A DNA stretch of 64,000 bases from Methylobacterium persicinum (GCF_022179525.1 NZ_BPQX01000028.1:62001-126000); one strand, 5' to 3'. Positions 1 to 8,995 are shown, counted from the first letter of the stretch. Made by a program: numbers and translations. The notes: generated from the sequence alone by a model not told the origin.

Positions 1-444
1 CTCGCGGCGGGGAGCCGGAGCTTCGGCCGTCGAGGTGTCGACACTCGTCACGCTCGTGACCTGCGGACCCTTCTGGCCCTGCGCGGTCGTGACCATCAGC
101 TTGGTGCCGGGCATGAGGTCGTCATGGCCGGCCGCCTCGACGGCCCGGATGTGGAGGAAGGCATCGCCCGAACCGTCGCCGAGTTCGACGAAACCGAAGC
201 CCTTCTCCTTGTTGAACCACTTTACCGTGGCGTCGCGCTCCGGGCCCGACGCCACCGGCGCCGCGCCGCGGGCCGGGCCGCGATCGAAGCCGCCCCCGCC
301 ATATCCGCCGCCGCCGCCGTATCCGCCGCCGCTGCCGTAGCCCCCGCCAAAGCCGCCCGAGGGAGCCTGATCAGGCCATCTCGGCTCACCGCTCTCGTCG
401 AAGCCGCGCTTCTGCGGCCCCCTGAAATCACGACCACGTCCCAT
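1..444 (-). CDS. Cold-shock-domain protein with Gly-rich N-terminus (3' part outside window)
   Basis: The gene reads off the left edge, so only the first 148 codons are seen. From ATG (MGRGRDF) the first 30 residues are charged. A low-complexity Gly/Tyr stretch follows (GGGYGSGGGYGGGG), then a cold-shock domain starting near residue 75 with the nucleic-acid-binding motifs KGFGFV (RNP1) and DAFLHI (RNP2, usually VFVH). After the domain comes an acidic/Pro/Ala linker (TSVDTSTAEAPAPRRE). Cold-shock domains bind single-stranded RNA or DNA and act as RNA chaperones. The Gly-rich leader resembles that of eukaryotic glycine-rich RNA-binding proteins. A second domain could lie beyond the edge, as in two-domain alphaproteobacterial Csp proteins; that is inference. 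It is divergent from the receiver-domain gene with about 270 bp between. Confidence 0.88.
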   Translation of the reverse strand, partial: MGRGRDFRGPQKRGFDESGEPRWPDQAPSGGFGGGYGSGGGYGGGGGYGGGGFDRGPARGAAPVASGPERDATVKWFNKEKGFGFVELGDGSGDAFLHIRAVEAAGHDDLMPGTKLMVTTAQGQKGPQVTSVTSVDTSTAEAPAPRRE

Positions 445-716
445 TAGAAGCTCGCCAAAACCGTCCGCCGCCCGTATTCGTAATACACGCCGACCATTGC
501 GGAGGATCGGCGGCTCGCACTGCGCATTACCCTAGGTCACGGTAACCAAGAATAATGCCCCAGTCCTGACGCAATCGGGCCTTGACCGCAAGGTCCTTTT
601 AGGCCGAAACGCCGCAGTCCAATCACTTTCCCGCCGACCGCATCGTGCGAATGGAGAGTGGCGTTAGCGAAATGCAAAGTGGGGTCGGGTAAGGTCGCGA
701 CTGGACGACGCACCCA

Positions 717-1190
717 ATGATCGCCACACCCACATTCCCCGACCTCTCCGCCCTCGTCGTCGACGAGAGCCTCTACATCCGGCGTATCGTCCGGGACATG
801 CTGATGCGCGTGGGCATCAAGCGCGTCCTCGAGGCGCCCGACGGCGCGGAGGCGCTCGGCGTGATGGCCGAGAGCAAGCCGGACATCGCCATCATCGACT
901 GGGACCTGTCGATCCTCTCGGGCGAGGAGTTCATCCGGCTCGCGCGCACCCCGACCACCTCCCCCTGCCCCACCCTGCCGATCATCCTCATGCTCGCCCA
1001 GCCCCGCCGCAACGTGGTGGACCGGGCGGTGGGCCTCGGGGTCAACGAGATCATCGCCAAGCCCTTTTCGCCCAAGACCCTGTGGTCGCGTCTCGACGAG
1101 ATCATCAACCGGCCCCGCCCGTACTCGCAGGTGAAGAGCCTGCTGCGGCCGATTCCCCGCACCGCCGGCCTCGCCAAGGTCTTCGCCTGA
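717..1190 (+). CDS. Stand-alone response-regulator receiver domain protein
   Basis: A 157-residue protein that is essentially one CheY-like receiver (REC) domain with a short C-terminal extension. The acidic pair D16/E17 (VVDES), the phospho-acceptor D61 (IIDWDLS) and the switch lysine K115 (AKPFSP) are all present, so phosphorylation is likely. The conserved Thr/Ser at the end of beta-4 is not obvious: the segment reads PIILMLAQP, with Leu/Ala where MLTA is usual. There is no output domain, so it probably acts through protein contact, like CheY or DivK. No histidine kinase lies nearby. The ATG follows CCCA without a clear Shine-Dalgarno. Confidence 0.85.
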   Translation: MIATPTFPDLSALVVDESLYIRRIVRDMLMRVGIKRVLEAPDGAEALGVMAESKPDIAIIDWDLSILSGEEFIRLARTPTTSPCPTLPIILMLAQPRRNVVDRAVGLGVNEIIAKPFSPKTLWSRLDEIINRPRPYSQVKSLLRPIPRTAGLAKVFA

Positions 1191-1309
1191 GGCGGGCATC
1201 CCCGGCTCGGCGGCGTTCGGCCGTTGCAGTTCCCGTCCGAGGCTGTAGGCTCGCGGGCAAGTGAGGCCCGGCTGTCAGCCCGGCCGATGAGGATTCGACG
1301 GCCGCGCCG

Positions 1310-2389
1310 ATGAGGGACGAGACCGCCGCGGCCGCGCCGGCCCGGCCTGCTACAGGCATCGCGCCGAGCCAGACGCCGACCCTGTATGCGGGCCGAGAGC
1401 GCCGGCAGACCTATGCCGCCCTCGATCTCGGCACCAACAATTGCCGGCTCCTGATCGCCGAGCCGACCTATAGCGGCTTCCGGGTGATCGACGCCTTCTC
1501 CCGGATCGTGCGCCTGGGAGAGGGCCTCGGCAATTCAGACCGGCTGAGCGAGGCGGCGATCGAGCGCACGGTGGAGGCCCTGCGGATCTGCCGCGCCAAG
1601 ATGCAGGCCCGGCGGGTCCGCCGGGCCAAGATCATCGCCACGGAAGCGTGCCGCCTCGCCGTCAACGGCGCGGAATTCGTGGAGCGGGTGCGCCAGAACG
1701 TTGGCCTCGATCTGGAGATCGTCGACCGTCAGACGGAGGCCTACCTCGCGGTCACCGGCTGCGCCGCCCTGGCGGATCCCCGGTCTGAGTCGGTCGTCAT
1801 CTTCGACATCGGCGGCGGCTCCACGGAGGTGGCGTGGCTCGACGGGGCAGCCACCAACCCTTCGACGGACCCGACCCTGCGCATCCGCGCCTGGGACAGC
1901 CTCCCGGTGGGCGTGGTCACCCTGGCCGAGCGCCACGGGGGCGCCGAGGTCACAAGGCGCATGTTCGAAGGCATGGTCGAGGAGGTCGCCGAGAAGCTGT
2001 CCGCCTTCGCCCTCCGGGCTGCCCCGGCCGCCACGGCGCAGCACTTCCACCTCCTCGGCACATCCGGGACCGTGACGACCATCGCGGCCATGCACCTGCG
2101 CCTCGCCCGCTACGAGCGCCGCCGGGTCGACGGGTTGTGGATGCGCGATGACGAGGTCTCGGCCGCCATCGACGATCTGCTCGATACGCGGCTGGAGCAG
2201 CGGGTGGACAACCCCTGCATCGGCCGGGACAGGGCCGACCTCGTCCTCGCCGGCTGCGCGATCCTGGAAGCCCTGCGCCGGGCCTTTCCCTCGGAGCGCC
2301 TGCGGATCGCCGACCGCGGCCTGCGGGAGGGCCTTCTGGTGAACATGATGCGCGAAGATGGGGTATGGTCGCGCAAGCCCGTGCGGTAA
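1310..2389 (+). CDS. Ppx/GppA family exopolyphosphatase or guanosine pentaphosphate phosphohydrolase
   Basis: A 359-residue member of the ASKHA-fold Ppx/GppA family, which hydrolyses terminal phosphates of polyphosphate or pppGpp. Phosphate-1 motif: ALDLGTNNCRLLIAE near residue 37. Family motif ATEACRLA near 110. Phosphate-2 motif: FDIGGGSTE at 165-173, followed by LGTSGTVTT near 248. It is the short alphaproteobacterial form, lacking the extra C-terminal HD-like domains of E. coli Ppx. rlmE begins 21 bp downstream on the same strand, an arrangement common in alphaproteobacteria, and the two are probably cotranscribed. Whether the substrate is polyphosphate or pppGpp cannot be told from sequence. 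Confidence 0.92.
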   Translation: MRDETAAAAPARPATGIAPSQTPTLYAGRERRQTYAALDLGTNNCRLLIAEPTYSGFRVIDAFSRIVRLGEGLGNSDRLSEAAIERTVEALRICRAKMQARRVRRAKIIATEACRLAVNGAEFVERVRQNVGLDLEIVDRQTEAYLAVTGCAALADPRSESVVIFDIGGGSTEVAWLDGAATNPSTDPTLRIRAWDSLPVGVVTLAERHGGAEVTRRMFEGMVEEVAEKLSAFALRAAPAATAQHFHLLGTSGTVTTIAAMHLRLARYERRRVDGLWMRDDEVSAAIDDLLDTRLEQRVDNPCIGRDRADLVLAGCAILEALRRAFPSERLRIADRGLREGLLVNMMREDGVWSRKPVR

Positions 2390-2410
2390 CGGGCGACGGA
2401 CACCGGGACC

Positions 2411-3133
2411 ATGACTGACAGGCGCGGCGGCGCGGGCTCCACGGGGGGCGTGCGCGGGGATCTCAAGCAGCGGGTGAAGACCGCGCGCAAGCGCACCGTC
2501 TCCCAGACCCGCTGGCTCGAACGGCAACTGAACGACCCCTATGTCGCCCGGGCAAAGCGGGAGGGCTACCGCTCCCGCGCCGCCTTCAAGCTCATCGAGA
2601 TCGACGAGCGCTTCAAGCTCCTGAAGCCGGGCCAGCGCGTCGTGGATCTCGGCGCCGCCCCCGGCGGCTGGTCGCAGGTGGCCGCCCGGGTCGTCGGGCC
2701 CTCCGGCAAGATCGTCGGCATCGACCTCCTGCCCATCGAGCCGATGGCCAATGTGGAGTTCATCACCCTCGACTTCCTGGATGACGACGCCCCCAGGCAG
2801 CTCACGGACCTGCTCGGCGGCCGCGCGGACCTCGTCCTGTCCGACATGGCCGCCAACGCCACCGGCCACAAGAAGACCGACCACCTCCGCATCGTCGGAC
2901 TCGCGGAGACGGCGGCCGAGTTCGCCCGGGAAATCCTCGCCCCCGGCGGAGCCTACCTCGCCAAGGTTCTGCAGGGCGGCACTGAAGGCGGCCTGCTGAC
3001 GGACCTGAAGCGGGATTTCACCCTGGTCCGGCATGTGAAGCCGGCGGCCAGCCGGGCCGATTCGAGCGAGCTCTACGTGCTGGCCACGGGCTTCCGCGGG
3101 TCGCCGGGACGGGGAGCGGCGCCGGAGGAGTAG
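2411..3133 (+). CDS. rlmE: 23S rRNA (uridine2552-2'-O)-methyltransferase
   Basis: FtsJ/RrmJ family, 240 residues. It methylates the ribose of U2552 in the 23S rRNA A-loop using S-adenosylmethionine, a late step of 50S assembly. The SAM-binding motif VVDLGAAPGGWSQV is at residues 77-90. The catalytic K-D-K-E tetrad is complete: K60 (AAFKL), D145 (LSDMAAN), K185 (AKVLQG) and E220 (SSELYVLA). A basic N-terminal extension of about 45 residues (KTARKRTVSQTRWLERQLNDP) is typical of alphaproteobacterial forms. It follows the ppx gene closely and is followed 8 bp later by an unidentified gene, suggesting a three-gene operon. Confidence 0.95.
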   Translation: MTDRRGGAGSTGGVRGDLKQRVKTARKRTVSQTRWLERQLNDPYVARAKREGYRSRAAFKLIEIDERFKLLKPGQRVVDLGAAPGGWSQVAARVVGPSGKIVGIDLLPIEPMANVEFITLDFLDDDAPRQLTDLLGGRADLVLSDMAANATGHKKTDHLRIVGLAETAAEFAREILAPGGAYLAKVLQGGTEGGLLTDLKRDFTLVRHVKPAASRADSSELYVLATGFRGSPGRGAAPEE

Positions 3134-3141
3134 GCGGCGCG

Positions 3142-3897
3142 ATGCTGCTGGCTTTCGTTCTGTCGCTGATCAACCCGGCGCCCCTGCACCTGCGCCGCCT
3201 CGGCTACGTCCGCGAGAGCGGGCTGCTTCATGCCCGGTCCCGCCGCTGCCGCCGGGCCTGGGCCCCTCACCTCGCTCAAGCGAAGGAGGTGGTGGCGCAG
3301 GCTGCTGCCGGATGCGCCGACCGTCGCCTCGCCGTCGTCCTCGGTTCGGGGCTCCTCGACGACGTCCCCCTCGATATCCTGGCGAAGGGGTTCGGGGCGG
3401 TCCGGCTGGTCGATGCGGTGCATCCCTGGCCGACGCGGGTCGCCGTCCGGCACTATCCCAACGTCGCACTCGTCACGGCGGAAATCAGCGGCGGCCTATC
3501 CGACCCGGCCGTGGGTCAGGCCCTCCAGGGGGCCGGGTTCGTGGTCTCGGCCAACCTCCTGTCGCAGCTCCCGATTTTGCCCATCGAAGCCTACGAGAGG
3601 CGCGGCCGGGAAGCCCCCGCCCTGCTCGGCACCAGCATTGTGGAGGCGCATCTCGCCATCCTCACGGCCAGCGCCCGGGCGGGCGCGACGGTCTGCCTGA
3701 TCACCGACACTCTCCAGCGGGAGGAGGATCGGCATGGGCATGAGGTGGCGACCCTCGACCTCATGTACGGGGTCCGCCTTCCCGAACCGAGCCTCGCCTG
3801 GGACTGGGAACTAGCTCCGTTTGGAGAGGTGGCGGGGAGCCGGCGCTTTGTCCACCGGGTGCACGCCTACCCTGACTGGGGTGCTTCCACGTGGTAG
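3142..3897 (+). CDS. Unidentified protein with Rossmann-like, methyltransferase-type core
   Basis: A 251-residue protein I do not recognise. A hydrophobic start (MLLAFVLSLINP) precedes a basic stretch. The segment LAVVLGSGLLDDVPLD near residues 63-78 looks like a nucleotide-binding glycine loop, followed by an acidic strand end (AVRLVDAVHP). The pattern resembles class I SAM-dependent methyltransferases, but the canonical GxGxG is not clean and GFVVSANLLSQLP would take the motif IV position. It starts 8 bp after rlmE and is probably in the same transcription unit, so a link to rRNA or tRNA modification is conceivable. That is inference from position only. Confidence 0.7.
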   Translation: MLLAFVLSLINPAPLHLRRLGYVRESGLLHARSRRCRRAWAPHLAQAKEVVAQAAAGCADRRLAVVLGSGLLDDVPLDILAKGFGAVRLVDAVHPWPTRVAVRHYPNVALVTAEISGGLSDPAVGQALQGAGFVVSANLLSQLPILPIEAYERRGREAPALLGTSIVEAHLAILTASARAGATVCLITDTLQREEDRHGHEVATLDLMYGVRLPEPSLAWDWELAPFGEVAGSRRFVHRVHAYPDWGASTW

Positions 3898-4125
3898 GTC
3901 AAGCTGAAGCTGTGACAGCGTTGTCTGTGATCCTTGGATCGCCGACGACCTTCTAGCTCATTGTTTTAGCCGCATTTTCCATAGCCGAACCGGCATCGAA
4001 TTTAGCGGAATTGCTCTAAAGCGGCGGCGTTCTGTCTGGGGACAGCGACCTGCAGCGCGGTTGCCCAGTATGCCGGCATCTGAAATGACTTAGAGCCTGG
4101 AAAGAGTAACAAAGTCAGTCGTAGC

Positions 4126-4710
4126 GTGCTCAGCGGATCAGCAATCATTCGGATCTCGGTGTTGCTGCTCCTCGCCGGTGCCCTCGCCGCGGTGGTGCAG
4201 TATCTGATGCCTGCATCCCCGCAGGGACCGTCAAAGGTGCCCCCGAGCGTGCCTGCCCGGACGGCCGAGGCCGCCCCGCCCCAGCCAACGATCCGCAAGA
4301 TCCTTCCGCCGCCGCAGTCTCAGGGCGGCGCGGCGCCCGTTGTCGTTCCGGCTCCCACGCCGGCTCCGCAGGTGAAGCCGGCCCCGACAATCGCGGCCCC
4401 GGCTGAACCGGCGCCGCCAGTCTTGGGCCAGGACGATACCACGTCGTTCCCAACACCCCCGCCCTCCGCGGCGCCTCAGGGTGAAGCGGAGGTCGCCAGG
4501 GCCGAGACCACGGAAGGACCGCCGGCGCTGGCCATCCTCGATCTCAACACGGCGTCCGTGGCCGAGCTGAACCATCTGAGGGGCGGCGGCAATATCGGGC
4601 GGGCCATCGTCGCCAAGCGTCCCTACGGACAGGTGGGAGACCTGCTGACGAAGCGCGTCCTGAGCCGGTCGGTCTACGATCGCATCAAGGAACAGGTGAC
4701 GGTGCGCTGA
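4126..4710 (+). CDS. Membrane-anchored helix-hairpin-helix (ComEA-like) protein
   Basis: 194 residues from a GTG start. One N-terminal membrane segment (ISVLLLLAGALAAVVQYL) is followed by about 110 residues rich in Pro and Ala with no predicted fold. The C-terminal helix-hairpin-helix module begins LDLNTASVAELNHL and ends YDRIKEQVTVR. The opening DLNTAS-AEL is the signature of ComEA/HhH DNA-binding modules, but the hairpin here is RGGGNIGRAI instead of the usual LPGIGPxxA. The layout suggests a module held on a long flexible tether outside the inner membrane. DNA binding is known for the family; a role in DNA uptake is inference. No other competence gene lies nearby. Confidence 0.75.
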   Translation: MLSGSAIIRISVLLLLAGALAAVVQYLMPASPQGPSKVPPSVPARTAEAAPPQPTIRKILPPPQSQGGAAPVVVPAPTPAPQVKPAPTIAAPAEPAPPVLGQDDTTSFPTPPPSAAPQGEAEVARAETTEGPPALAILDLNTASVAELNHLRGGGNIGRAIVAKRPYGQVGDLLTKRVLSRSVYDRIKEQVTVR

Positions 4711-4747
4711 GCTGGCTCCAGCCTGTTCTCGATCGCGTCCTCACCCC

Positions 4748-4837
4748 GTCATTGCGAGCGCAGCGAAGCAATCCAGGGATCCGCAACATCCTGAGAGGTT
4801 CCGCTGCCCCGGATTGCTCCACTACGCTCGCAATGAC
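4748..4837. repeat. Palindromic intergenic repeat (REP-like family A), copy 1
   Basis: Imperfect inverted repeat of about 90 bp. The left arm starts GTCATTGCGAGCGCAGCGAA and the right arm ends CGCTCGCAATGAC. It lies between the converging 3' ends of the HhH protein gene and trpB. Same family as nine other copies in this window. Confidence 0.9.
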
Positions 4838-4911
4838 GTGAGACGCGGCCTGATCCGCACCCGTCCCGAAGGGTGGTGCTGCCAGCACCGCCATCGCAGA
4901 GGCCCATGGCC

Positions 4912-6153
4912 TCAGAGCTTGGTCCCGAAGATCTCCGCGATCTGGGGAATGTCCTTGTCGCCCCGACCCGACATGTTGAGTACCATCAGGTGATCGGCGG
5001 GGCGCTCGGGCGCCAGTTCGAACACCTTCGAGAGCGCATGGGCCGGCTCGAGGGCCGGGATGATCCCCTCCAGCATCGAGCAGAGCTTGAACGCCTCCAG
5101 CGTCTCGGTATCCGTCGCCGACAGATACTTGACCCGGCCCATCTCGTGCAGCCACGCATGCTCCGGCCCGATGCCCGGATAGTCGAGACCGGCGGAGATC
5201 GAGTGGGCGTCGCTGATCTGCCCATCTTCGTTCATGAGCAGGTAGGTGCGGTTGCCGTGCAGCACCCCCGGGCGACCGCCCGTGAGCGAGGCAGCATGGA
5301 GCCCGCTCTGGACCCCGTGACCGGCGGCCTCGACCCCGAAGATCTCGACCTCGCGGTCGTCGAGGAACGGGTGGAACAGGCCCATGGCGTTCGAGCCGCC
5401 GCCGATGCACGCGATGAGCGAATCGGGCAGGCGACCTTCCTGGGCGATCATCTGCTCGCGGGTTTCGCGGCCGATCACCGATTGGAAATCGCGGACCATT
5501 GCCGGATAGGGGTGCGGGCCGGCGACGGTGCCGATGCAATAGAACGTGTCGGCGACGTTGGTGACCCAGTCGCGGAGGGCCTCGTTCATCGCATCCTTGA
5601 GGGTCTTCGTGCCGGATTCCACCGGGATGACCTCGGCGCCGAGCATCTTCATGCGGAAGACGTTCGGCGCCTGCCGGGCGACATCGACCGCGCCCATGTA
5701 GACCACGCACTTGAGGCCGAAGCGGGCGCAGAGGGTTGCGGTGGCCACCCCGTGCTGGCCGGCGCCGGTCTCGGCAATGATCCGGGGCTTGCCCATCCGC
5801 CGCGCGAGCAGGATCTGGCCCAGCACGTTGTTCACCTTGTGCGAGCCGGTGTGGTTCAATTCCTCGCGCTTGAAATAGATCTTGGCGCCCTTGCCGGCGG
5901 GAGCCTTGACGCGGAGGTGCTCGGTGAGACGCTCGGCATAGTAGAGGGGGCTCGGGCGGCCGATATAGTGCGTGCCGTAGCTCTCCATGTCCGCCTTGAA
6001 GGCAGGATCGCTCTTGGCCTCCTCGTAGGCGGCCTCGAGCTCGAGGATCAGCGGCATCAGGGTTTCGGCCACGAAGCGGCCGCCGAAGATGCCAAAGCGT
6101 CCGCGTTCGTCGGGCCCAGTGCGGAAGGAGTTCGGGGCGGGGGCGATGGTCAC
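4912..6153 (-). CDS. trpB: Tryptophan synthase beta chain
   Basis: 413 residues, usual length. It condenses indole with serine to give tryptophan, using PLP. The PLP lysine is K106 in [12 protein letters not shown]. The catalytic glutamate region is [13 protein letters not shown] (E128), and the phosphate-binding loop is [10 protein letters not shown] near residue 250. It starts 46 bp after trpF and is likely cotranscribed with it. In most alphaproteobacteria trpA follows trpB; here the next downstream feature is a palindromic repeat and an opposite-strand gene, so trpA must lie elsewhere. Confidence 0.97.
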   Translation of the reverse strand: MTIAPAPNSFRTGPDERGRFGIFGGRFVAETLMPLILELEAAYEEAKSDPAFKADMESYGTHYIGRPSPLYYAERLTEHLRVKAPAGKGAKIYFKREELNHTGSHKVNNVLGQILLARRMGKPRIIAETGAGQHGVATATLCARFGLKCVVYMGAVDVARQAPNVFRMKMLGAEVIPVESGTKTLKDAMNEALRDWVTNVADTFYCIGTVAGPHPYPAMVRDFQSVIGRETREQMIAQEGRLPDSLIACIGGGSNAMGLFHPFLDDREVEIFGVEAAGHGVQSGLHAASLTGGRPGVLHGNRTYLLMNEDGQISDAHSISAGLDYPGIGPEHAWLHEMGRVKYLSATDTETLEAFKLCSMLEGIIPALEPAHALSKVFELAPERPADHLMVLNMSGRGDKDIPQIAEIFGTKL

Positions 6154-6199
6154 GGATCGGTCCTTCGCGGCATCAAAAGAGTTTTGCCGGTTGCTAGAC

Positions 6200-6883
6200 C
6201 TATGCGCGCGTCACCGCAATGCCGGTATCACCCGGCGCATCGGCGCAGGGGTTACGGCGCACCGCCGCGACGAAGGCGGCGATCCGGGCGGGATCCTTGA
6301 CGCCCGGCGCGCTCTCGACGCCGGAGGAGACATCGACCGCGCCCAAACCCGTCCGCGACAGGGCCTCCGCCACGGTTCCGGCATCGAGCCCGCCGGAAAG
6401 CATCGTGCCGGCGGGCAAATCCGCCCCGGCCAGCAGATCCCAATCGAAGCGGATGCCGTTGCCCCCCGGCAAGGCTGCGCCGGGCGGCGCCTTGGCGTCG
6501 AGGAGCAGCCGGTCGGTTACGGCATAGAAGGCAAGGGCCGCGAGGTCCTCGCTGCCGGCAATACCGAGGGCCTTCATCACCGGGAGCCCCGTCGCCGCCC
6601 GGATGGCGGCCACCCGCTCCGGGCTCTCCCGCCCGTGGAGCTGGATCAGGTCCGGCGTCATCGCCTCGACGGCTGCGGCGACGGCCGCGTCATCGGGATC
6701 GACCAGAAGCACGACCCGGCCCGCCCGTCCCTTCGCCCGTTGCGACAGGAGACGCGCGGTGTCCAGTTCGACATGGCGCGGGCTGCGGGGAAAGCGGACA
6801 AATCCCACCCAGTCCACCCCCGCCGCCAAGGCGGCGTCGAGGGTTTCAAAGGTGCTGAGGCCGCAGATCTTGATCTCGGTCAT
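6200..6883 (-). CDS. trpF: Phosphoribosylanthranilate isomerase
   Basis: 227 residues, a TIM barrel catalysing the Amadori rearrangement of phosphoribosylanthranilate in tryptophan synthesis. The general-base cysteine is in the N-terminal motif IKICGLS. Other family segments are [21 protein letters not shown] and the phosphate-binding [15 protein letters not shown], followed by [19 protein letters not shown]. It lies between a LapA-domain gene and trpB on the same strand. Confidence 0.97.
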   Translation of the reverse strand: MTEIKICGLSTFETLDAALAAGVDWVGFVRFPRSPRHVELDTARLLSQRAKGRAGRVVLLVDPDDAAVAAAVEAMTPDLIQLHGRESPERVAAIRAATGLPVMKALGIAGSEDLAALAFYAVTDRLLLDAKAPPGAALPGGNGIRFDWDLLAGADLPAGTMLSGGLDAGTVAEALSRTGLGAVDVSSGVESAPGVKDPARIAAFVAAVRRNPCADAPGDTGIAVTRA

Positions 6884-6920
6884 CGGAGCTGGCCGGCGTC
6901 AAACGCCGCGTGAAGGGGGC

Positions 6921-7289
6921 TCAGCGCGGTGCGGGCAGCGCCGTCTGGACGGGGACGGTCGTGCCTGGATAGGTCGGGGTCGCGGCCTCCGGCGAGTAGG
7001 GGCGGAGGCGGTTCACCTCGCGCTCGTAGCGGGAGGCCTCCCGGCGGTGATGCCGGGCGCTCGCCCGCGTCCGGCCCTGCCCCAGCCACGTGAAGATGCC
7101 ACCGACGACGATGCCGAGGGCCACTGCCCCGAATAGGATCGCGTAGAGCGGCAGGCTCACGCTGAAGGCGGGCGCATCGACGTTCACGGGATCGAACGAG
7201 AGCTGAACCGGCGCCCGGTTGGCGACCGCGAGGAGGATCACCACCGCCGCGACCGGCAGGAGAAGGAGGCTTTTCAGGAAACGGATCAT
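6921..7289 (-). CDS. LapA-domain (DUF1049) inner-membrane protein
   Basis: 122 residues. Two membrane segments (LLLLPVAAVVILLAVANR and YAILFGAVALGIVVGGIFTW) separated by the LapA pattern NRAPVQLSFDP, then a basic cytoplasmic helix (RASARHHRREASRYEREVNRL) and a Pro-rich tail. This fits the LapA/DUF1049 family, in which E. coli LapA works with LapB in lipopolysaccharide assembly control. The chosen ATG has GGGAG seven bases upstream; open frame further upstream overlaps ihfB and lacks such a site. Position between ihfB and trpF is typical for alphaproteobacteria. Confidence 0.85.
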   Translation of the reverse strand: MIRFLKSLLLLPVAAVVILLAVANRAPVQLSFDPVNVDAPAFSVSLPLYAILFGAVALGIVVGGIFTWLGQGRTRASARHHRREASRYEREVNRLRPYSPEAATPTYPGTTVPVQTALPAPR

Positions 7290-7302
7290 CGTATGCTCCC
7301 GC

Positions 7303-7611
7303 CTATTCCGCCGCGACACCTTCGCCGATCTTGGCCGCGTTGAGACGCTGGCGCATCTCCTTGCCGGTCTTGAACACGGGGATGGCCTTTTCGGACACGG
7401 CAACGGCCGCCCCCGTGCGCGGGTTGCGTCCCTTCCGCGCTTCCCGACGCTTCACCGAGAAGGCCCCGAAGCCGCGCAGCTCGACCCGGTCGCCCCGCGC
7501 CAGGGCATCGGCGATCGTGTCGAGGATGGCGTTGACCAGGATCTCCACGTCCCGCTGATAGAGATGCGGATTCTGCTCGGCGATCTTGAGGACGAGCTCC
7601 GACTTGATCAT
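7303..7611 (-). CDS. ihfB: Integration host factor beta subunit
   Basis: 102 residues, HU/IHF fold. It pairs with IhfA to bind and sharply bend [22 protein letters not shown] is the N-terminal dimerisation region, [11 protein letters not shown] the core, and [15 protein letters not shown] the minor-groove arm with the intercalating proline. The C-terminus [14 protein letters not shown] is canonical. It lies between sppA and lapA, all on the same strand with short gaps. Confidence 0.96.
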   Translation of the reverse strand: MIKSELVLKIAEQNPHLYQRDVEILVNAILDTIADALARGDRVELRGFGAFSVKRREARKGRNPRTGAAVAVSEKAIPVFKTGKEMRQRLNAAKIGEGVAAE

Positions 7612-7668
7612 GGCGTTGTGTCTTCCCGATTGTTCGGCCGGTTCCAGGTGTCGCTGAAGCCGCGGCGA

Positions 7669-8637
7669 TCAGGGTTCCGGCCGCCACAGGACGAGCAACC
7701 CGCCCTGTGCCCCGGCCTGCGCCTCCGTGCCGAGGGCGTGGATCCGGCCGGCGATTCCTTCGAGGCCGAGGAGGCTGGCGCCGACCCCCGCCGCGGACCA
7801 GAGGGAGAAGTCGCTGTCCGAGCGGGGCTTCCAATCGGTCACCGGCAGGTCCTTCGGCACGCCGCGGGCACTCTCCAGCCACGCCACTGCCTGCCGCTCG
7901 CTGCCGAGCTCGTCCACGAGCTTCAGCGGCACGCTCTGGCGCCCGCTGAACACCCGCCCGTCCGACACGGCAGAGAGCTGCTGCGCATCCATGCCCCGGC
8001 GGTCGGCCACCAGCTGCTTGAACCATGCGTAAGTGTCGCCCACCACGGCGGCGAGCGCCGCCCGCGCCTCGGGTGAGGTCGGCGTGAAGCCCGACGGCTC
8101 GGCCTTCAACGGCGAGGACTTCACCGATTCGACCTTCACCCCGATCTTATCGAGGAGGCCGGAGACGTCCGGATACTGGAACAGCACACCGATCGATCCG
8201 ACGAGGCTGGTTTCGCGGGCGACGATGTGGTCCGCGGCGATGGCGGTGATGTAGGCGCCAGAGGCCGCCGTGCCGTCGACGAAGGCGACGATGGGCTTCT
8301 TGGCGGCGAGCGCCCGCAGGTTACGGAAGATCTCCTCGGACCCCGTCGTGGTGCCGCCGGGGGAGTTGATCGAGACGACGACGCCCTTCACCGCCTCCGA
8401 ATCGCCCACCCGCTTCATGAGCTTCGCCGTCGCCTCGCTGCCGGCAATGAAGCCAGAGACCGAGATGCGTGCGATCTGCGGACGGAGCGCGAAGCCCCCG
8501 CCCGTCGCGCCGGCCCGCACGCGGTAGCCGAGCGCGGCCACGGCCACGATCAGGGCGCCGATGCCGAGCACCCGCCAGAGCCCGAGCCTCCGGCGCAGGC
8601 GCCGTCTGTCGATCAGCAGTTCGGCGTCGGCGGCCAT
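7669..8637 (-). CDS. sppA: Signal peptide peptidase SppA, 36K type
   Basis: 322 residues from the chosen ATG (MAADAELL). One N-terminal membrane segment (VLGIGALIVAVAALGY) precedes a periplasmic ClpP/crotonase-like peptidase domain. Conserved blocks are VVSINSPGGTTTGSEEI, VDGTAASGAYITAIAADHI (the catalytic Ser is in ASGAY) and ETSLVGSIGVLFQYPD. It degrades cleaved signal peptides in the inner membrane. The length matches the short archaeal/alphaproteobacterial type, not the 67-kDa E. coli enzyme. The frame stays open upstream of the ATG, but that stretch does not look like family sequence. Confidence 0.92.
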   Translation of the reverse strand: MAADAELLIDRRRLRRRLGLWRVLGIGALIVAVAALGYRVRAGATGGGFALRPQIARISVSGFIAGSEATAKLMKRVGDSEAVKGVVVSINSPGGTTTGSEEIFRNLRALAAKKPIVAFVDGTAASGAYITAIAADHIVARETSLVGSIGVLFQYPDVSGLLDKIGVKVESVKSSPLKAEPSGFTPTSPEARAALAAVVGDTYAWFKQLVADRRGMDAQQLSAVSDGRVFSGRQSVPLKLVDELGSERQAVAWLESARGVPKDLPVTDWKPRSDSDFSLWSAAGVGASLLGLEGIAGRIHALGTEAQAGAQGGLLVLWRPEP

Positions 8638-8995
8638 GCGATCCGTTTCCCTGCATCTCCGGCCGAGCGGCGTGTTCGGCCTCCTCGCCAAGCAGGCGCC
8701 CTGTCGGCATCTCCCCGCCCCCGTCGGGGCGCTGCCGCATGGCGCAAGTCCTTGGCGTCCTTCGCTTCCCGCCGGGCTAGGCCCTGCGGGAGGGCGTGTT
8801 CTAGAGCATTTTTCGGCAACGTGGATACGGGGCGCGACGAAGATTTTGCGAGTCGGGCAATTCTCGTCACGACAGTCTCGGATGGATGATGCGCCCCCGT
8901 CCGTTCGCACCGGCCCGGCACTCGGCACGACCTCGCGGCGTCCGAAGCGTGGATCACACCGCGGTCGCGTCCCCGTCCGCGATCACGGATCGCCC
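8638..8995. other. Intergenic region between rpsA terminator and sppA
   Basis: 358 bp between the terminator of rpsA and the start of sppA. It should hold the promoter for the sppA-ihfB-lapA-trpFB run if the terminator is efficient. I see no coding sequence with convincing composition, and no clear -35/-10 pair. The string TCTAGAGCATTTTTCGG is a dispersed-looking sequence; a similar TTAGTGCATTTTCCGG occurs near 43,265. Confidence 0.5.

Noticed and set aside
1535-3034. 499-codon minus-strand frame opposite ppx and rlmE
   Set aside because: Shadow across two real genes; low-complexity Gly/Asp/Val composition.
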